Shown: positions 1 to 6,670, counted from the first letter of the stretch. The stretch is DNA of 12,185 nt from Acidobacteriaceae bacterium (GCA_019244945.1 JAFASD010000378.1:1-12185), one strand, 5' to 3'. The notes: generated from the sequence alone by a model not told the origin. Numbers and translations: made by a program.

Positions 1-155
1 ATCTCCACCGGATGGCCCGGTGTATCAGCGTAGGTTCCTACGTAGTCCGCCAAGTGCGGAGTGGTGGTTTGGTGCGCTCTTACCCCACCTCCTACGATTG
101 TCAGAAGGACGGGAAACACCACCAGACGCAAAGAACGCACACAACGATTACGCAT
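1..155 (-). CDS. N-terminus of a secreted protein of unknown function (cut by window edge)
   Basis: On the minus strand an ATG at 155 opens a frame that runs without a stop to the window edge, giving 51 codons. The product starts with a basic stretch (MRNRCVRSLR), then a hydrophobic core (LVVFPVLLTIVGGG) and a likely cleavage region near VRA-HQ, a typical Sec signal peptide. The mature part begins HQTTTPHLADYVGTYADTPG. A GAGGA stretch lies about 11 nt upstream of the ATG and could be the ribosome binding site; the frame extends a little further upstream, but the only other start nearby is a TTG two codons earlier. The YVGTY segment recalls N-terminal or accessory domains of some secreted serine hydrolases, but too little is visible to name a family. 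The rest of the protein lies outside the window. Confidence 0.6.
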   Translation of the reverse strand, partial: MRNRCVRSLRLVVFPVLLTIVGGGVRAHQTTTPHLADYVGTYADTPGHPVE

Positions 156-199
156 TGCCAACGTGAGTCCTCGTCTCTCTTGAGTTAAAGGAGGGGAAT

Positions 200-212
200 A
201 CTAGAGCCTAGT
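200..212. promoter_or_regulatory. Short inverted repeat upstream of the 155 gene
   Basis: ACTAG and CTAGT arms separated by AGC form a perfect 5-bp inverted repeat, 45-57 nt upstream of the ATG at 155 on the minus strand. The position fits an operator or a promoter-overlapping site. It is short enough to occur by chance, so the regulatory reading is only an inference. Confidence 0.2.
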
Positions 213-335
213 CTATCGACTTGCCGGTCCGGATCCAACCTGTATGGTTGCTGCATAGTGAGCTCCTCTAAAGCGTCTGACGTTTCTTCTGTCCTATAAC
301 TTACTCGACCTAAACATTAATCTTGCAAGCGGCTC

Positions 336-435
336 GTGTGAACGGATGGCGATTGTGACGAAATTACAATCCCGACAAATCGGAAATGGACTCGCCCACG
401 ACCTGATTCATTCCCGCGAGACATTGCTCCACGAT
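336..435 (-). repeat. Left copy of ~100-bp direct repeat: detached 3' end of the M28 peptidase gene
   Basis: This segment aligns with 3712-3812 in the same orientation with nine mismatches and one single-base gap, about 90% identity. Read on the minus strand it encodes IVEQCLAGMNQVVGESISD followed by LSGL and a stop (TAA at 364-366), against IVEQCLAAMNRVVAESISD and the same LSGL ending with a TGA stop in the intact gene. The match continues 28 bp past the stop into the 3' flank, so it is a DNA-level duplication, not convergent protein similarity. Similarity ends abruptly upstream at about 435, so no peptidase body is attached. It is best read as a displaced gene 3' end left by integration of an element, or as the remnant of a tandem gene duplication. 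Confidence 0.85.
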
Positions 436-522
436 TCTGTCGCGCTGCTTAGCGGCTGACTTTTCGTAACGAACGATCGGGAATGCTACGACGGAATACG
501 ACGCAAAACCTGTTGCTGTCTC

Positions 523-1155
523 TTAGCCGCAAGGCCGCTCTGAGCCTACCCACAGTTGGGCCAGATCTCTGAGGTTGTGTTTGTATTTACGCGTTACCAA
601 GTATTCCTTCCCACCTTTTACACGCAGCCTGTACTCCCCCGTCGGTAAAGGCTGGATCTCCTCCACGACCGAAATATTCACGATGACCGAGCGGTGGATG
701 CGAATAAAACCGTAGGGTTTGAGCTTCTCCGCGATGGACGAGAGGGACTCGCGCACTGAATAAGGCTTACGCTGGTGTCGCAGTGAAACGTAATTGCCTT
801 CGGCTTGCACTGCCAAGATGTCAGCTAAATCCAAGAGCAAAATGCTACCTTTTGCCTTGAACGCGATTCGCGGCGCCTGTCGTTTTGCGATAGCTTCCAA
901 CCGTCGGAAGACTAGTAAGAGGTTTGCGGCATCCAGTCGGATTTCCGGAAGCAATGATGCATCTGCGATTTCGCCGAACTCATCCGCCGTCGATTCAAGG
1001 GTGTAATCGCGTCTACTCTTGGTGGGGCAAATTGTAGCTCCCTGCAGTGGGCTAGCTGAAGCGACCGCATTCGCATAAGCAGCTTTTTGAACAAACATCT
1101 CACGTGCAATGGCCTTCTGATCCTGAATCTCGCGGGCCCTCATGATAGAAACCAT
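523..1155 (-). CDS. LytTR-domain DNA-binding transcriptional regulator without receiver
   Basis: A 210-residue protein with a C-terminal LytTR DNA-binding domain at about residues 96-200. Typical elements are visible: the core around ILLLDLADILAVQAEGNYVS, a basic VRESLSSIAEKL segment, and the signature FIRIHRSVIVNI (150-161), followed by the conserved RKYKHNLRDLAQ end. LytTR proteins bind direct repeats upstream of target promoters. Most are AlgR/LytR response regulators with an N-terminal receiver, but here the first ~95 residues have no receiver aspartate or recognisable domain, so the input signal is unknown. The start at 1155 has only a weak purine-rich upstream stretch; an internal ATG at 1143 is an alternative. 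It lies 96 bp downstream of the TetR gene on the same strand and could be cotranscribed or share its control. No histidine kinase is adjacent. Confidence 0.85.
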   Translation of the reverse strand: MVSIMRAREIQDQKAIAREMFVQKAAYANAVASASPLQGATICPTKSRRDYTLESTADEFGEIADASLLPEIRLDAANLLLVFRRLEAIAKRQAPRIAFKAKGSILLLDLADILAVQAEGNYVSLRHQRKPYSVRESLSSIAEKLKPYGFIRIHRSVIVNISVVEEIQPLPTGEYRLRVKGGKEYLVTRKYKHNLRDLAQLWVGSERPCG

Positions 1156-1224
1156 TTGCTCTCGCTTCGAGTTCCTGCTACCCGTGGGTTAGTTCTGCCC
1201 AGTGCTCACCGCTGATTGTCTGAG

Positions 1225-1243
1225 CATACGAGCCGGTTGTATG
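1225..1243. promoter_or_regulatory. Possible second TetR-type operator before the LytTR gene
   Basis: CATAC and GTATG arms separated by 9 bp lie between the TetR stop and the LytTR start. The arms are the same as the outer parts of the palindrome at the TetR promoter (1911-1932), where the gap is 10 bp, and the right half GGTTGTATGT resembles the TetR-site half AGTTTGTATGT. If bound, it would place the LytTR gene under TetR control. The different spacing and poorer inner match make this tentative. Confidence 0.3.
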
Positions 1244-1251
1244 TAACAGTG

Positions 1252-1914
1252 TCAAACACGACGATGCGATCGGCCCCGCTTGCGGTTGCCCGGCGTGCGA
1301 AGGGAATTCAGCCAGCCCACGATACTTTTAATTCCCACATTCCACACTTTCGGATCTTGAGCATTCTTCGCCAACACTTCGTAGCCTTCGACCATCGCGA
1401 TCAGAAAGCTCGCACTCTCTTCCGGAACCAAGTCGCAGCGGACTGTTCCCTGATGCTGCCCCCTTCGCAAAGCTTCGGCAATACCCTCTTGCCAGGAATG
1501 GAAGATTCTCTCCAATCGTTTGCGGAATTGTTCGTCGAGCGGAGACATCTCCTGCGCCAAATTGACTAGGGGACAACCGCCTTTTACGTCTCTTGGTCGA
1601 GCTGGTATCGCCTTTACAATGCCGATCAAAGCATCGATGGGGTCGTTGTCGTTGCTCCGCTCGAGAGGAAGCAACCACCTGTCGTGAGGAAATTTTGCGA
1701 CGATCTCGTCGACAATGGCATATCCGAGATCTTCCTTACTAGCGAAATGGTGGTAGAGCGCCCCCTTGGTGACATTCGTGGCAGCCAGAATCGCATCGAC
1801 GCTGGCGCTCTGGAATCCTGATCTGTAGACCGTCCGGAAAGCGGCACGCAGCAAGCGTTTCCGCGTGCGCTCTGGATCGCGGAGCCGTAGCTTCTTCTCA
1901 CGGGCACGCAACAT
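1252..1914 (-). CDS. TetR/AcrR-family transcriptional repressor
   Basis: A TetR-family regulator of 220 residues from the ATG at 1914. The N-terminal helix-turn-helix is clear: RTRKRLLRAAFRTVYRSGF, then SVDAILAATNVTKGALYHHF and SKEDLGYAIVDE, the classic TetR pattern ending in the LYHHF recognition helix. The C-terminal ligand domain carries GGCPLVNLAQEMSPLDEQFR, a stretch common in a large subgroup often linked to efflux or oxidoreductase genes; the ligand cannot be predicted. The frame stays open to a GTG at 1941, but that start would put the operator inside the coding region, and a good promoter lies directly over the segment. The ATG at 1914 is therefore preferred and would make the mRNA nearly leaderless. 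No efflux or reductase gene is adjacent; the divergent neighbour is a secreted HAF protein 366 bp away. Confidence 0.9.
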   Translation of the reverse strand: MLRAREKKLRLRDPERTRKRLLRAAFRTVYRSGFQSASVDAILAATNVTKGALYHHFASKEDLGYAIVDEIVAKFPHDRWLLPLERSNDNDPIDALIGIVKAIPARPRDVKGGCPLVNLAQEMSPLDEQFRKRLERIFHSWQEGIAEALRRGQHQGTVRCDLVPEESASFLIAMVEGYEVLAKNAQDPKVWNVGIKSIVGWLNSLRTPGNRKRGRSHRRV

Positions 1915-1932
1915 ACCAACTAGTTTGTATGT
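1911..1932. promoter_or_regulatory. 22-bp palindromic operator at the TetR start codon
   Basis: ACATACCAACT on the left and AGTTTGTATGT on the right form an inverted repeat in which 10 of 11 pairs match, centred on CTAG. It covers the proposed -10 box and the ATG at 1914 of the TetR gene. TetR-family repressors commonly bind such palindromes over their own promoter, so autorepression is a strong inference. Confidence 0.75.
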
Positions 1933-1952
1933 CAAATCCACCCGAAAGTCAA
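1924..1952 (-). promoter_or_regulatory. Predicted sigma70-type promoter of the TetR gene
   Basis: On the minus strand TTGACT (1952-1947) and TACAAA (1929-1924) are separated by 17 bp. The -10 box lies inside the palindrome at 1911-1932. Transcription would begin around 1917, only a few bases before the ATG at 1914, implying a leaderless or nearly leaderless message. This rests on consensus matching by eye. Confidence 0.45.
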
Positions 1953-2280
1953 TAAGAAATTGATCGGCGTGACTTCTGCCGCCTGACTTTTTCGAATTGT
2001 GTAGTTTTTGCCCGTGTGTATATGAAAAGTTGGATGAATCGTCGCTCTGTCAATTGCGGATTGCCCCAGAACGTTGTTAGTCCGCCACTCGTTTTAGAAC
2101 TCCGAAATCTTGGTCCTGTTATCTCGCGTAATGGTTGTGAAAGTGGAACACCAGATGCTTGCTCAGTTTCGCTCAGCGGGAAGTTGTGAGGTCGTGGGCC
2201 AATTCTGCTCCCAACCGCGCACTCGCCTGCCAGGGAGTGGTACCGGCACCACGACTTTACCGGAGGGAAAAAGGAGATAT
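1942..2280. other. Divergent intergenic region, TetR / HAF protein
   Basis: This region separates the minus-strand TetR gene from the plus-strand HAF gene. It holds the -35 box of the TetR promoter at its left edge, a near-palindrome at 2237-2252, and a strong Shine-Dalgarno sequence just before 2281. A plus-strand frame in phase with the HAF gene is open from about 2110, but it lacks a ribosome binding site and protein-like composition and is taken as non-coding. Confidence 0.5.
2237..2252. promoter_or_regulatory. Near-palindrome in the HAF gene leader
   Basis: GTGGTACCGGCACCAC is an inverted repeat with one mismatched pair, ending 28 nt before the HAF start codon. It could be an operator or an mRNA hairpin just upstream of the ribosome binding site. 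No regulator is implied by the sequence itself. Confidence 0.25.
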
Positions 2281-3576
2281 ATGAGCAGGTTTAGACAGTT
2301 GCGGAATTTCTGCATACCTTGCGTGGCGACGATTGCTTTGGGTGGTTTCAGCAATGCTTTCGCTCAACGGAGCTACAAAATTACCGATTTAGGCATTAAC
2401 AACAGCAAGGACAACTTCAGCATGGCGATGGGCCTCAATAATCAGGGGTGGGCGTTGAACATGGACGGAACCGTGAAACCTCCTGAGGCGAGTACGCATA
2501 CGACAGTTTCAAGGGGCCGCGCGGTGATAGGTTTCTATGGATTCAACATCGACCTGGGCACGCTTGGAAAACCCGACGCCAACAGTTGGATTAACTGGGG
2601 CGGGATCAACGAGCGCGTGGAAGCCGTTGGCATGTCCGAAACGGCTGATCCAGATCCAAACGGCGAAGACGTTTGCGGCTTCGGCACACACCTTACGTGC
2701 GTTCCGTTCATTTGGCGAGACGGCCACATGAGTGCTCTTCCGACGCTCGGCGGAAATAATGGGCAGGCCAGCGCCATCAATAACCGCGGAGAAGTCGCCG
2801 GATTTGCCGAAGACGGCGCGGTAGACTCCACCTGCCCAGCCGGCACAACTAACAATCGAATTGACTTGCCGGCGTTGTGGAAGAGAGGCCACGTCGAAGC
2901 TCTTCCTTTGGTGGATAACGATCCAGACGGTGTGGCATTCGGGATTGGCGATCGAGGCCAAGCGCTGGGCTACTCGGGAAACTGCTATGCGGCGACTCAC
3001 GCAGTTATGTGGAAAGACAACACTGCCTTCGTACTTCAGGATCTCGGAGGTATATATTCCAATGTTGCCTATGCCATTAGCAACCGCGGCCAAATCGTTG
3101 GCCAGGTCAGCAGTGCGGATAACACGACCGGGTATGCCGCGGTTTGGCAGGACGGCGCAGAGGGCGCAGTCACAAACCTCGGCGTTCTGCCGGGAGATTT
3201 TGCCGCCTTTGCCACCGGCATCAACAACCGGGGCCAAGTGGTGGGAAGCACCTTTGACTCAAGCGGCGATTGGTCCCATGGCTTCATCTGGCAGGACAAT
3301 GTGATGACCGACCTTAACACGCTCATTCCCGCGGATTCCAACCTCTTCATCATCAACGCAAGCAATATCAATGAGCGCGGACAAATCTCGGGTATGGCAA
3401 CGGTACTCAGCGGGCCGCATACGGGCGAGATCCGTGCCATTCTTTTGACACCAGCGCACGAAAGATGCGACTTATCGATGGCGGATTTCGCACGTACACA
3501 CCCGTCTTCCATTTTGCGCGCGAATGTTTGTCACCATTCTTCGCAGAGATTCGGACCCGGCGGATTCCATCGATAA
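2281..3576 (+). CDS. Secreted HAF-repeat protein
   Basis: A 431-residue extracellular protein built of HAF repeats (named after a conserved H-A-F motif). The ATG at 2281 is chosen because it follows a strong ribosome binding site (AAGGAGATAT) and starts a signal peptide, MSRFRQLRNF then CIPCVATIALGGFSNAFA, with cleavage likely after residue 28. The repeat pattern recurs: LPTLGGNNGQASAINNRGEV, LGGIYSNVAYAISNRGQIVG, LGVLPGDFAAFATGINNRGQ and ASNINERGQISGMA, each with the N-x-RG-x-(I/V)-x-G core. The function of these proteins is not established; they are abundant in Acidobacteria and some Proteobacteria and are probably beta-propeller-like. After AILLTPA the tail (about residues 390-431, Cys/Ser/His-rich) leaves the repeat pattern; similar non-repeat tails occur in the family, so truncation is not proven. 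No operon partner. Confidence 0.88.
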   Translation: MSRFRQLRNFCIPCVATIALGGFSNAFAQRSYKITDLGINNSKDNFSMAMGLNNQGWALNMDGTVKPPEASTHTTVSRGRAVIGFYGFNIDLGTLGKPDANSWINWGGINERVEAVGMSETADPDPNGEDVCGFGTHLTCVPFIWRDGHMSALPTLGGNNGQASAINNRGEVAGFAEDGAVDSTCPAGTTNNRIDLPALWKRGHVEALPLVDNDPDGVAFGIGDRGQALGYSGNCYAATHAVMWKDNTAFVLQDLGGIYSNVAYAISNRGQIVGQVSSADNTTGYAAVWQDGAEGAVTNLGVLPGDFAAFATGINNRGQVVGSTFDSSGDWSHGFIWQDNVMTDLNTLIPADSNLFIINASNINERGQISGMATVLSGPHTGEIRAILLTPAHERCDLSMADFARTHPSSILRANVCHHSSQRFGPGGFHR

Positions 3577-3640
3577 GGCACATTCCCGGAACTTCCGCGC
3601 TATGCATTCCATGATGGCTACGAAGATCGGAATTGCGTAG

Positions 3641-3703
3641 AAGAAGGAAGCGGTGCGGGACAACATGGGTCACGCCAATCTGGCCGTGACCCTAGTTCTT
3701 TAA
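3641..3703 (+). pseudogene. Remnant of a tyrosine recombinase/integrase C-terminus
   Basis: The frame between stops at 3638-3640 and 3701-3703 encodes KKEAVRDNMGHANLAVTLVL. VRDNMGHANLAVT matches the conserved box of tyrosine recombinases around the catalytic histidine (consensus like L-G-H-x-x-x-x-x-T), with the usual V-x-D-N/L ahead of it. The catalytic tyrosine segment that should follow is missing, and the frame upstream is interrupted, so only about 20 codons remain. It ends 8 bp before the right copy of the long direct repeat, which is where an integrase gene is expected in an integrated island. The match is short, so chance similarity is possible. Confidence 0.4.
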
Positions 3704-3711
3704 TGCATCTT

Positions 3712-3812
3712 GTGTGAACGGATTGGCGATTCTGACGAAATCACAATCCCGACAAATCGGAAATGGACTCGGCCACGACTCGATTCATAGCCGCAAGACA
3801 CTGCTCCACGAT
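3712..3812 (-). repeat. Right copy of ~100-bp direct repeat (3' end of intact peptidase gene)
   Basis: This copy comprises the last 24 codons of the M28B peptidase gene including its stop (3741-3743) plus about 29 bp of 3' flank. It matches 336-435 in the same orientation at about 90% identity. The two copies bracket 3.3 kb carrying the LytTR, TetR and HAF genes and the integrase-like remnant. Confidence 0.85.
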
Positions 3813-5891
3813 CTGAGCTTCCTGGCGGGCGAGCGCCCAATTCTTGCTGTCCACTGCTTCGCGAATGCCGGGGAGAGTCTTCACTCCATAACCTGTGTAG
3901 AACCCCGGCGCATAGATCTGATGCTTGTACCAGGCCCTGTTCGGCAGCCCTTCCGGACGCGTCAGCACGCGTTCGCTGCGCATCAGGGCTTCGTTGAGAA
4001 CGCCTACTCGGTTCGGGTCAAGAGAATCCTTTTTCATGAGCGCTTGCAAGAGGGCGTTATATTTCTCTCCGCTTTGTTTGAGATCGTTGACCTGTTTGCG
4101 CAGTGATGAAAGATCGATGGTCTGATTGCTCTTTTGCGCCTCTTTCTGAATTTCATCCAGGTACCCATCTACGGTGACTGCAAAGTGAACAAACTCGAAA
4201 GGCAGCACGGACGCGTCCGCGAGTCGCAAGAGTGCGGTCGCCGTGTATTGCGAAAGCGCTTTGCCGTCCAGGAAATCGGTGTCCGAAAAATGCGTGTACC
4301 AATTGATGGAATCGTAGATGGAGTGATAGATTCCGCTTTTGGTCAATCCTCCGAAACCCTCATTCATACTGGCGATGCCGAGGTAATCGAGGAAAGCCAC
4401 GTAATCCGAGCCTGCGCCCAGCGCGCCAATGGTGAACGTCTTCTCCTTTTTTGCGGATTCTTTAGCGGGCTCCGGTTCTTCCTGGTCCACGCTCGGGGGA
4501 TGGTGCAGCGAACCTTCCACCAGATTCGTGGTCGTGCCGGGCTGCGGAATCGTTCCGGCCACTTCTGTCACGAATTCTTCGAGGGTGTGCGAGCCGCTTA
4601 CGCGAATCCACCCTTTTGCCGTGTTATCTGAATTCAAGTAAGCGACGGCCTTCTGCTTCAACTCATCCTGATGCTTTTCCGCCCACTCTGTTGAACCGAG
4701 CAATCCGAACTCTTCACCATCCCAGAAAGCGATTTGGATGGTGCGCTTGGGCCTCCAGCCCTGTTTTTGCAAATTGGCGAGAGATCGCGCTGTCTCAAGA
4801 AGAGCGACCGCGCCGGAGACCGGATCGTCCGCGCCATTCACCCACGCATCGTGATGGTTGCCCGCGATAATCCACTGATCTGGCGATTCCGAGCCTGGAA
4901 TTGTCGCGATGACATCGTACAGAGGTCTGCTTGTCCAGTCGTAATCCGTCTTCACATGAACACGCGCCAAGCCTGGACCGACATGATAGGTGATGGGCAG
5001 CGCGCCGCGCCACTCGCGCGGAACCACCGGCCCGGTCAATTGCTCCAAAATCGCTTGGGCGTCGCCGTAAGAAAGCGGCAAAACCGGAATCTTCATCAAT
5101 GTTTTCGCTTCGGACAGCGCGAGGCGCTTGGATCCTTTTTCAGAGGCCCATCCTGGCGAGAGAGGATCGCCGGGATACAACGGCATGTCCAACACGCTTC
5201 CGCGCTGGACACCGTCAGGCGGCCGCATCGGCCCCTTCGTGTAAATATCGCCTTCGAAGTACCCGTCTTCATGCGGGTCGGAGTAAATCAGGCAGGCAAT
5301 TGCGCCGTGCTCCGCCGCTACTTTGGGCTTGATCCCGCGCCAACTTTTTCCATACCGGGTGATGACAATCTTGCCTTTGACATCGATCCCTTCTTTCGCG
5401 AGCCATTCGTAATCGGCAGGCACGCCGAAATTCGCATACACCACATCCGCTGTAACATCGCCGCTCGCAGCGTAAGCGTTGTAAGTTGGCAGTTGATGCG
5501 CTTGACCACTGGTCGGGTCCTCCGCCACTGCCGGTTCCTTCAGTTTCGATACGTACCGCTTTGGCGAGAGAACCTCAACCTGGCGGACCGTCGGATAAGG
5601 CATGAGCGCTTCGAATTCTTCTATGTGCGCCTCGAGTCCCCACTCCTGTAACATGCCGAGAATGTGCTCGGCCACTGCTTTCGATCTCGGCGAGCCGGCA
5701 TTATGCGGCTCTCCAGCGATGAATTCCATGTACTGCCGTAGGCGGTTCGATTCTGGGGTACTCTGCGCTTGCTGTTCCCATTTCTGCTCGCCCGCGATAT
5801 CTTTCGAGAGAAACCCGCGTATACTTCCGCTCTGTGGATAAGCGGGCAGTGACAATACGCCACACAGGATTAGCGAGAGGACAGCCTTCAT
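3741..5891 (-). CDS. Secreted M28B zinc metallopeptidase, glutamate carboxypeptidase II-like
   Basis: A 716-residue M28 peptidase of the glutamate carboxypeptidase II (PSMA/transferrin-receptor-like) type, close to the usual ~750. It starts with a signal peptide (MKAVLSLILCGVLSLPAYPQ), so it acts outside the cytoplasm, removing C-terminal residues from peptides. A PA domain spans about 140-290, the peptidase domain about 310-560, and a C-terminal TfR-like dimerisation domain about 590-716. Both zinc sites are complete by alignment to the family: H346 (GNHHDAW), D356 (ADDPVSG), E394 with catalytic E393 (DGEEFG), D422 (YLNSDN) and H523 (IYHSIYD). A charged low-complexity loop at about 466-485 (EEPEPAKESAKKEK) separates the last two ligands. 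The ATG at 5891 has no clear Shine-Dalgarno. The gene lies 50 bp after the response regulator on the same strand, so cotranscription is plausible. Its last 24 codons are duplicated at 336-435. Confidence 0.93.
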   Translation of the reverse strand: MKAVLSLILCGVLSLPAYPQSGSIRGFLSKDIAGEQKWEQQAQSTPESNRLRQYMEFIAGEPHNAGSPRSKAVAEHILGMLQEWGLEAHIEEFEALMPYPTVRQVEVLSPKRYVSKLKEPAVAEDPTSGQAHQLPTYNAYAASGDVTADVVYANFGVPADYEWLAKEGIDVKGKIVITRYGKSWRGIKPKVAAEHGAIACLIYSDPHEDGYFEGDIYTKGPMRPPDGVQRGSVLDMPLYPGDPLSPGWASEKGSKRLALSEAKTLMKIPVLPLSYGDAQAILEQLTGPVVPREWRGALPITYHVGPGLARVHVKTDYDWTSRPLYDVIATIPGSESPDQWIIAGNHHDAWVNGADDPVSGAVALLETARSLANLQKQGWRPKRTIQIAFWDGEEFGLLGSTEWAEKHQDELKQKAVAYLNSDNTAKGWIRVSGSHTLEEFVTEVAGTIPQPGTTTNLVEGSLHHPPSVDQEEPEPAKESAKKEKTFTIGALGAGSDYVAFLDYLGIASMNEGFGGLTKSGIYHSIYDSINWYTHFSDTDFLDGKALSQYTATALLRLADASVLPFEFVHFAVTVDGYLDEIQKEAQKSNQTIDLSSLRKQVNDLKQSGEKYNALLQALMKKDSLDPNRVGVLNEALMRSERVLTRPEGLPNRAWYKHQIYAPGFYTGYGVKTLPGIREAVDSKNWALARQEAQIVEQCLAAMNRVVAESISDLSGL

Positions 5892-5941
5892 GGAAGGCCA
5901 TTTTAGCTTGGCGGGGAGCGCGATTTCAGCGCTTTATTGTT

Positions 5942-6670
5942 CTAACGCGCTGTGGCTGAGACGCTCTGCTCGTCAATGTCTACAGGTTCCGGGCTGCTGT
6001 TGAAGCTGTAGCCAAACCCACGGACGGATCGGATGCGTAGCGGATTGGCGGGATCCGTTTCGATTTTTTGGCGAAGACGCAACATGTAAACATCCACGGT
6101 GCGGTCGGTCACGGCGCGATCATGACCCCAGACGGCGTCGAGTAACTGCTCGCGGCTAAAGACCACGCCGGGCCGGCTCATCAGGAATTCCAATAAACGA
6201 AACTCCGTGGCCGTGAGGGTTAGAAGCGCTCCGTCGAGCCGCGCTTCACAACTGCTGCGGTCCAGCTCCAAAGCGCCAGTTTTCAGGACTCTCGTAGCGC
6301 TGGTCTGCCCGCGGAATTGAATCTTGATTCGGGCGATGAGTTCTCTGATAAAGAACGGCTTGACGATGTAGTCGTTACCGCCAAGCTCCAGCCCGACAAT
6401 TCGATCGGTTTCCGAGGCCCTCGCCGTGAGAAAGATCACGGGAAGATGGGCCAGCTCCGAGTGCCGGCGGATGGCTTTGCAAAGATCCAAACCGTCTGAA
6501 TCCGGCAGCATGATATCCAAAAGGATCAAATCCGGCCGTTCACGCCGGCATAAGTCAATCGCACCCCGTCCAGTTTGAGAGCCTACAACGCTAAACCCTT
6601 CCTTTTCGAGGTTGTACTTTACTAGGGCGAACAGATCGGCATCGTCCTCGAGGAGGGCTATTTTTCTCAT
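5942..6670 (-). CDS. OmpR/PhoB-family two-component response regulator
   Basis: A 242-residue transcriptional regulator with an N-terminal receiver (about 1-120) and a C-terminal winged helix (about 128-223). The receiver has the acidic pocket E8-D9-D10, phospho-acceptor D52 (LLDIMLPD), T82 (FLTARA) and K104 (IVKPF), so phosphorylation should work. The DNA-binding half has the family hallmarks LTATEFRLLEFLM, SREQLLDAVWG, RTVDVYMLRLRQKIE and IRSVRGFGYSF. It resembles the PhoB/MtrA/KdpE group, but the target pathway cannot be named. No sensor kinase is in the window, so it is an orphan here. The peptidase gene follows 50 bp downstream, and a DUF2127 gene is divergent from a 159-bp shared upstream region that contains a possible binding repeat. 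Confidence 0.92.
   Translation of the reverse strand: MRKIALLEDDADLFALVKYNLEKEGFSVVGSQTGRGAIDLCRRERPDLILLDIMLPDSDGLDLCKAIRRHSELAHLPVIFLTARASETDRIVGLELGGNDYIVKPFFIRELIARIKIQFRGQTSATRVLKTGALELDRSSCEARLDGALLTLTATEFRLLEFLMSRPGVVFSREQLLDAVWGHDRAVTDRTVDVYMLRLRQKIETDPANPLRIRSVRGFGYSFNSSPEPVDIDEQSVSATAR

Larger units (their letters stand above)
156..522. other. Gene-free stretch holding the left direct repeat
   Basis: There is no convincing complete gene between the secreted-protein start at 155 and the LytTR stop at 523. The stretch holds the presumed promoter region of the minus-strand gene at 155, a short inverted repeat ACTAG-AGC-CTAGT at 200-212, and the left copy of the long direct repeat at 336-435. 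The two plus-strand frames open at the window edge end at about 172 and 189 and look like chance or shadow frames. Confidence 0.6.

Noticed and set aside
2..189. Two plus-strand frames open from the left edge
   Set aside because: Both end by 189, have no recognisable domain, and lie opposite a minus-strand start with a good signal peptide.
2110..2280. Upstream extension of the HAF gene
   Set aside because: The frame is open, but the start at 2281 has a strong Shine-Dalgarno and begins a signal peptide; the extension has no ribosome binding site.
2509..3237. 242-codon minus-strand open frame
   Set aside because: It is antisense to the HAF gene, whose repeats and ribosome binding site show the real coding strand; the product shows no family features.
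4734..5651. 305-codon plus-strand open frame
   Set aside because: It lies antisense within the peptidase gene, which has all catalytic motifs and a signal peptide; the plus-strand product is Arg/His-rich with no recognisable domain.
5912..5941. Hairpin AGCGC...GCGCT followed by T-rich sequence between peptidase and response regulator
   Set aside because: The T-rich side faces the plus strand, where no gene ends, and the stem is only 5 bp; it is not convincing as a terminator for the minus-strand genes.
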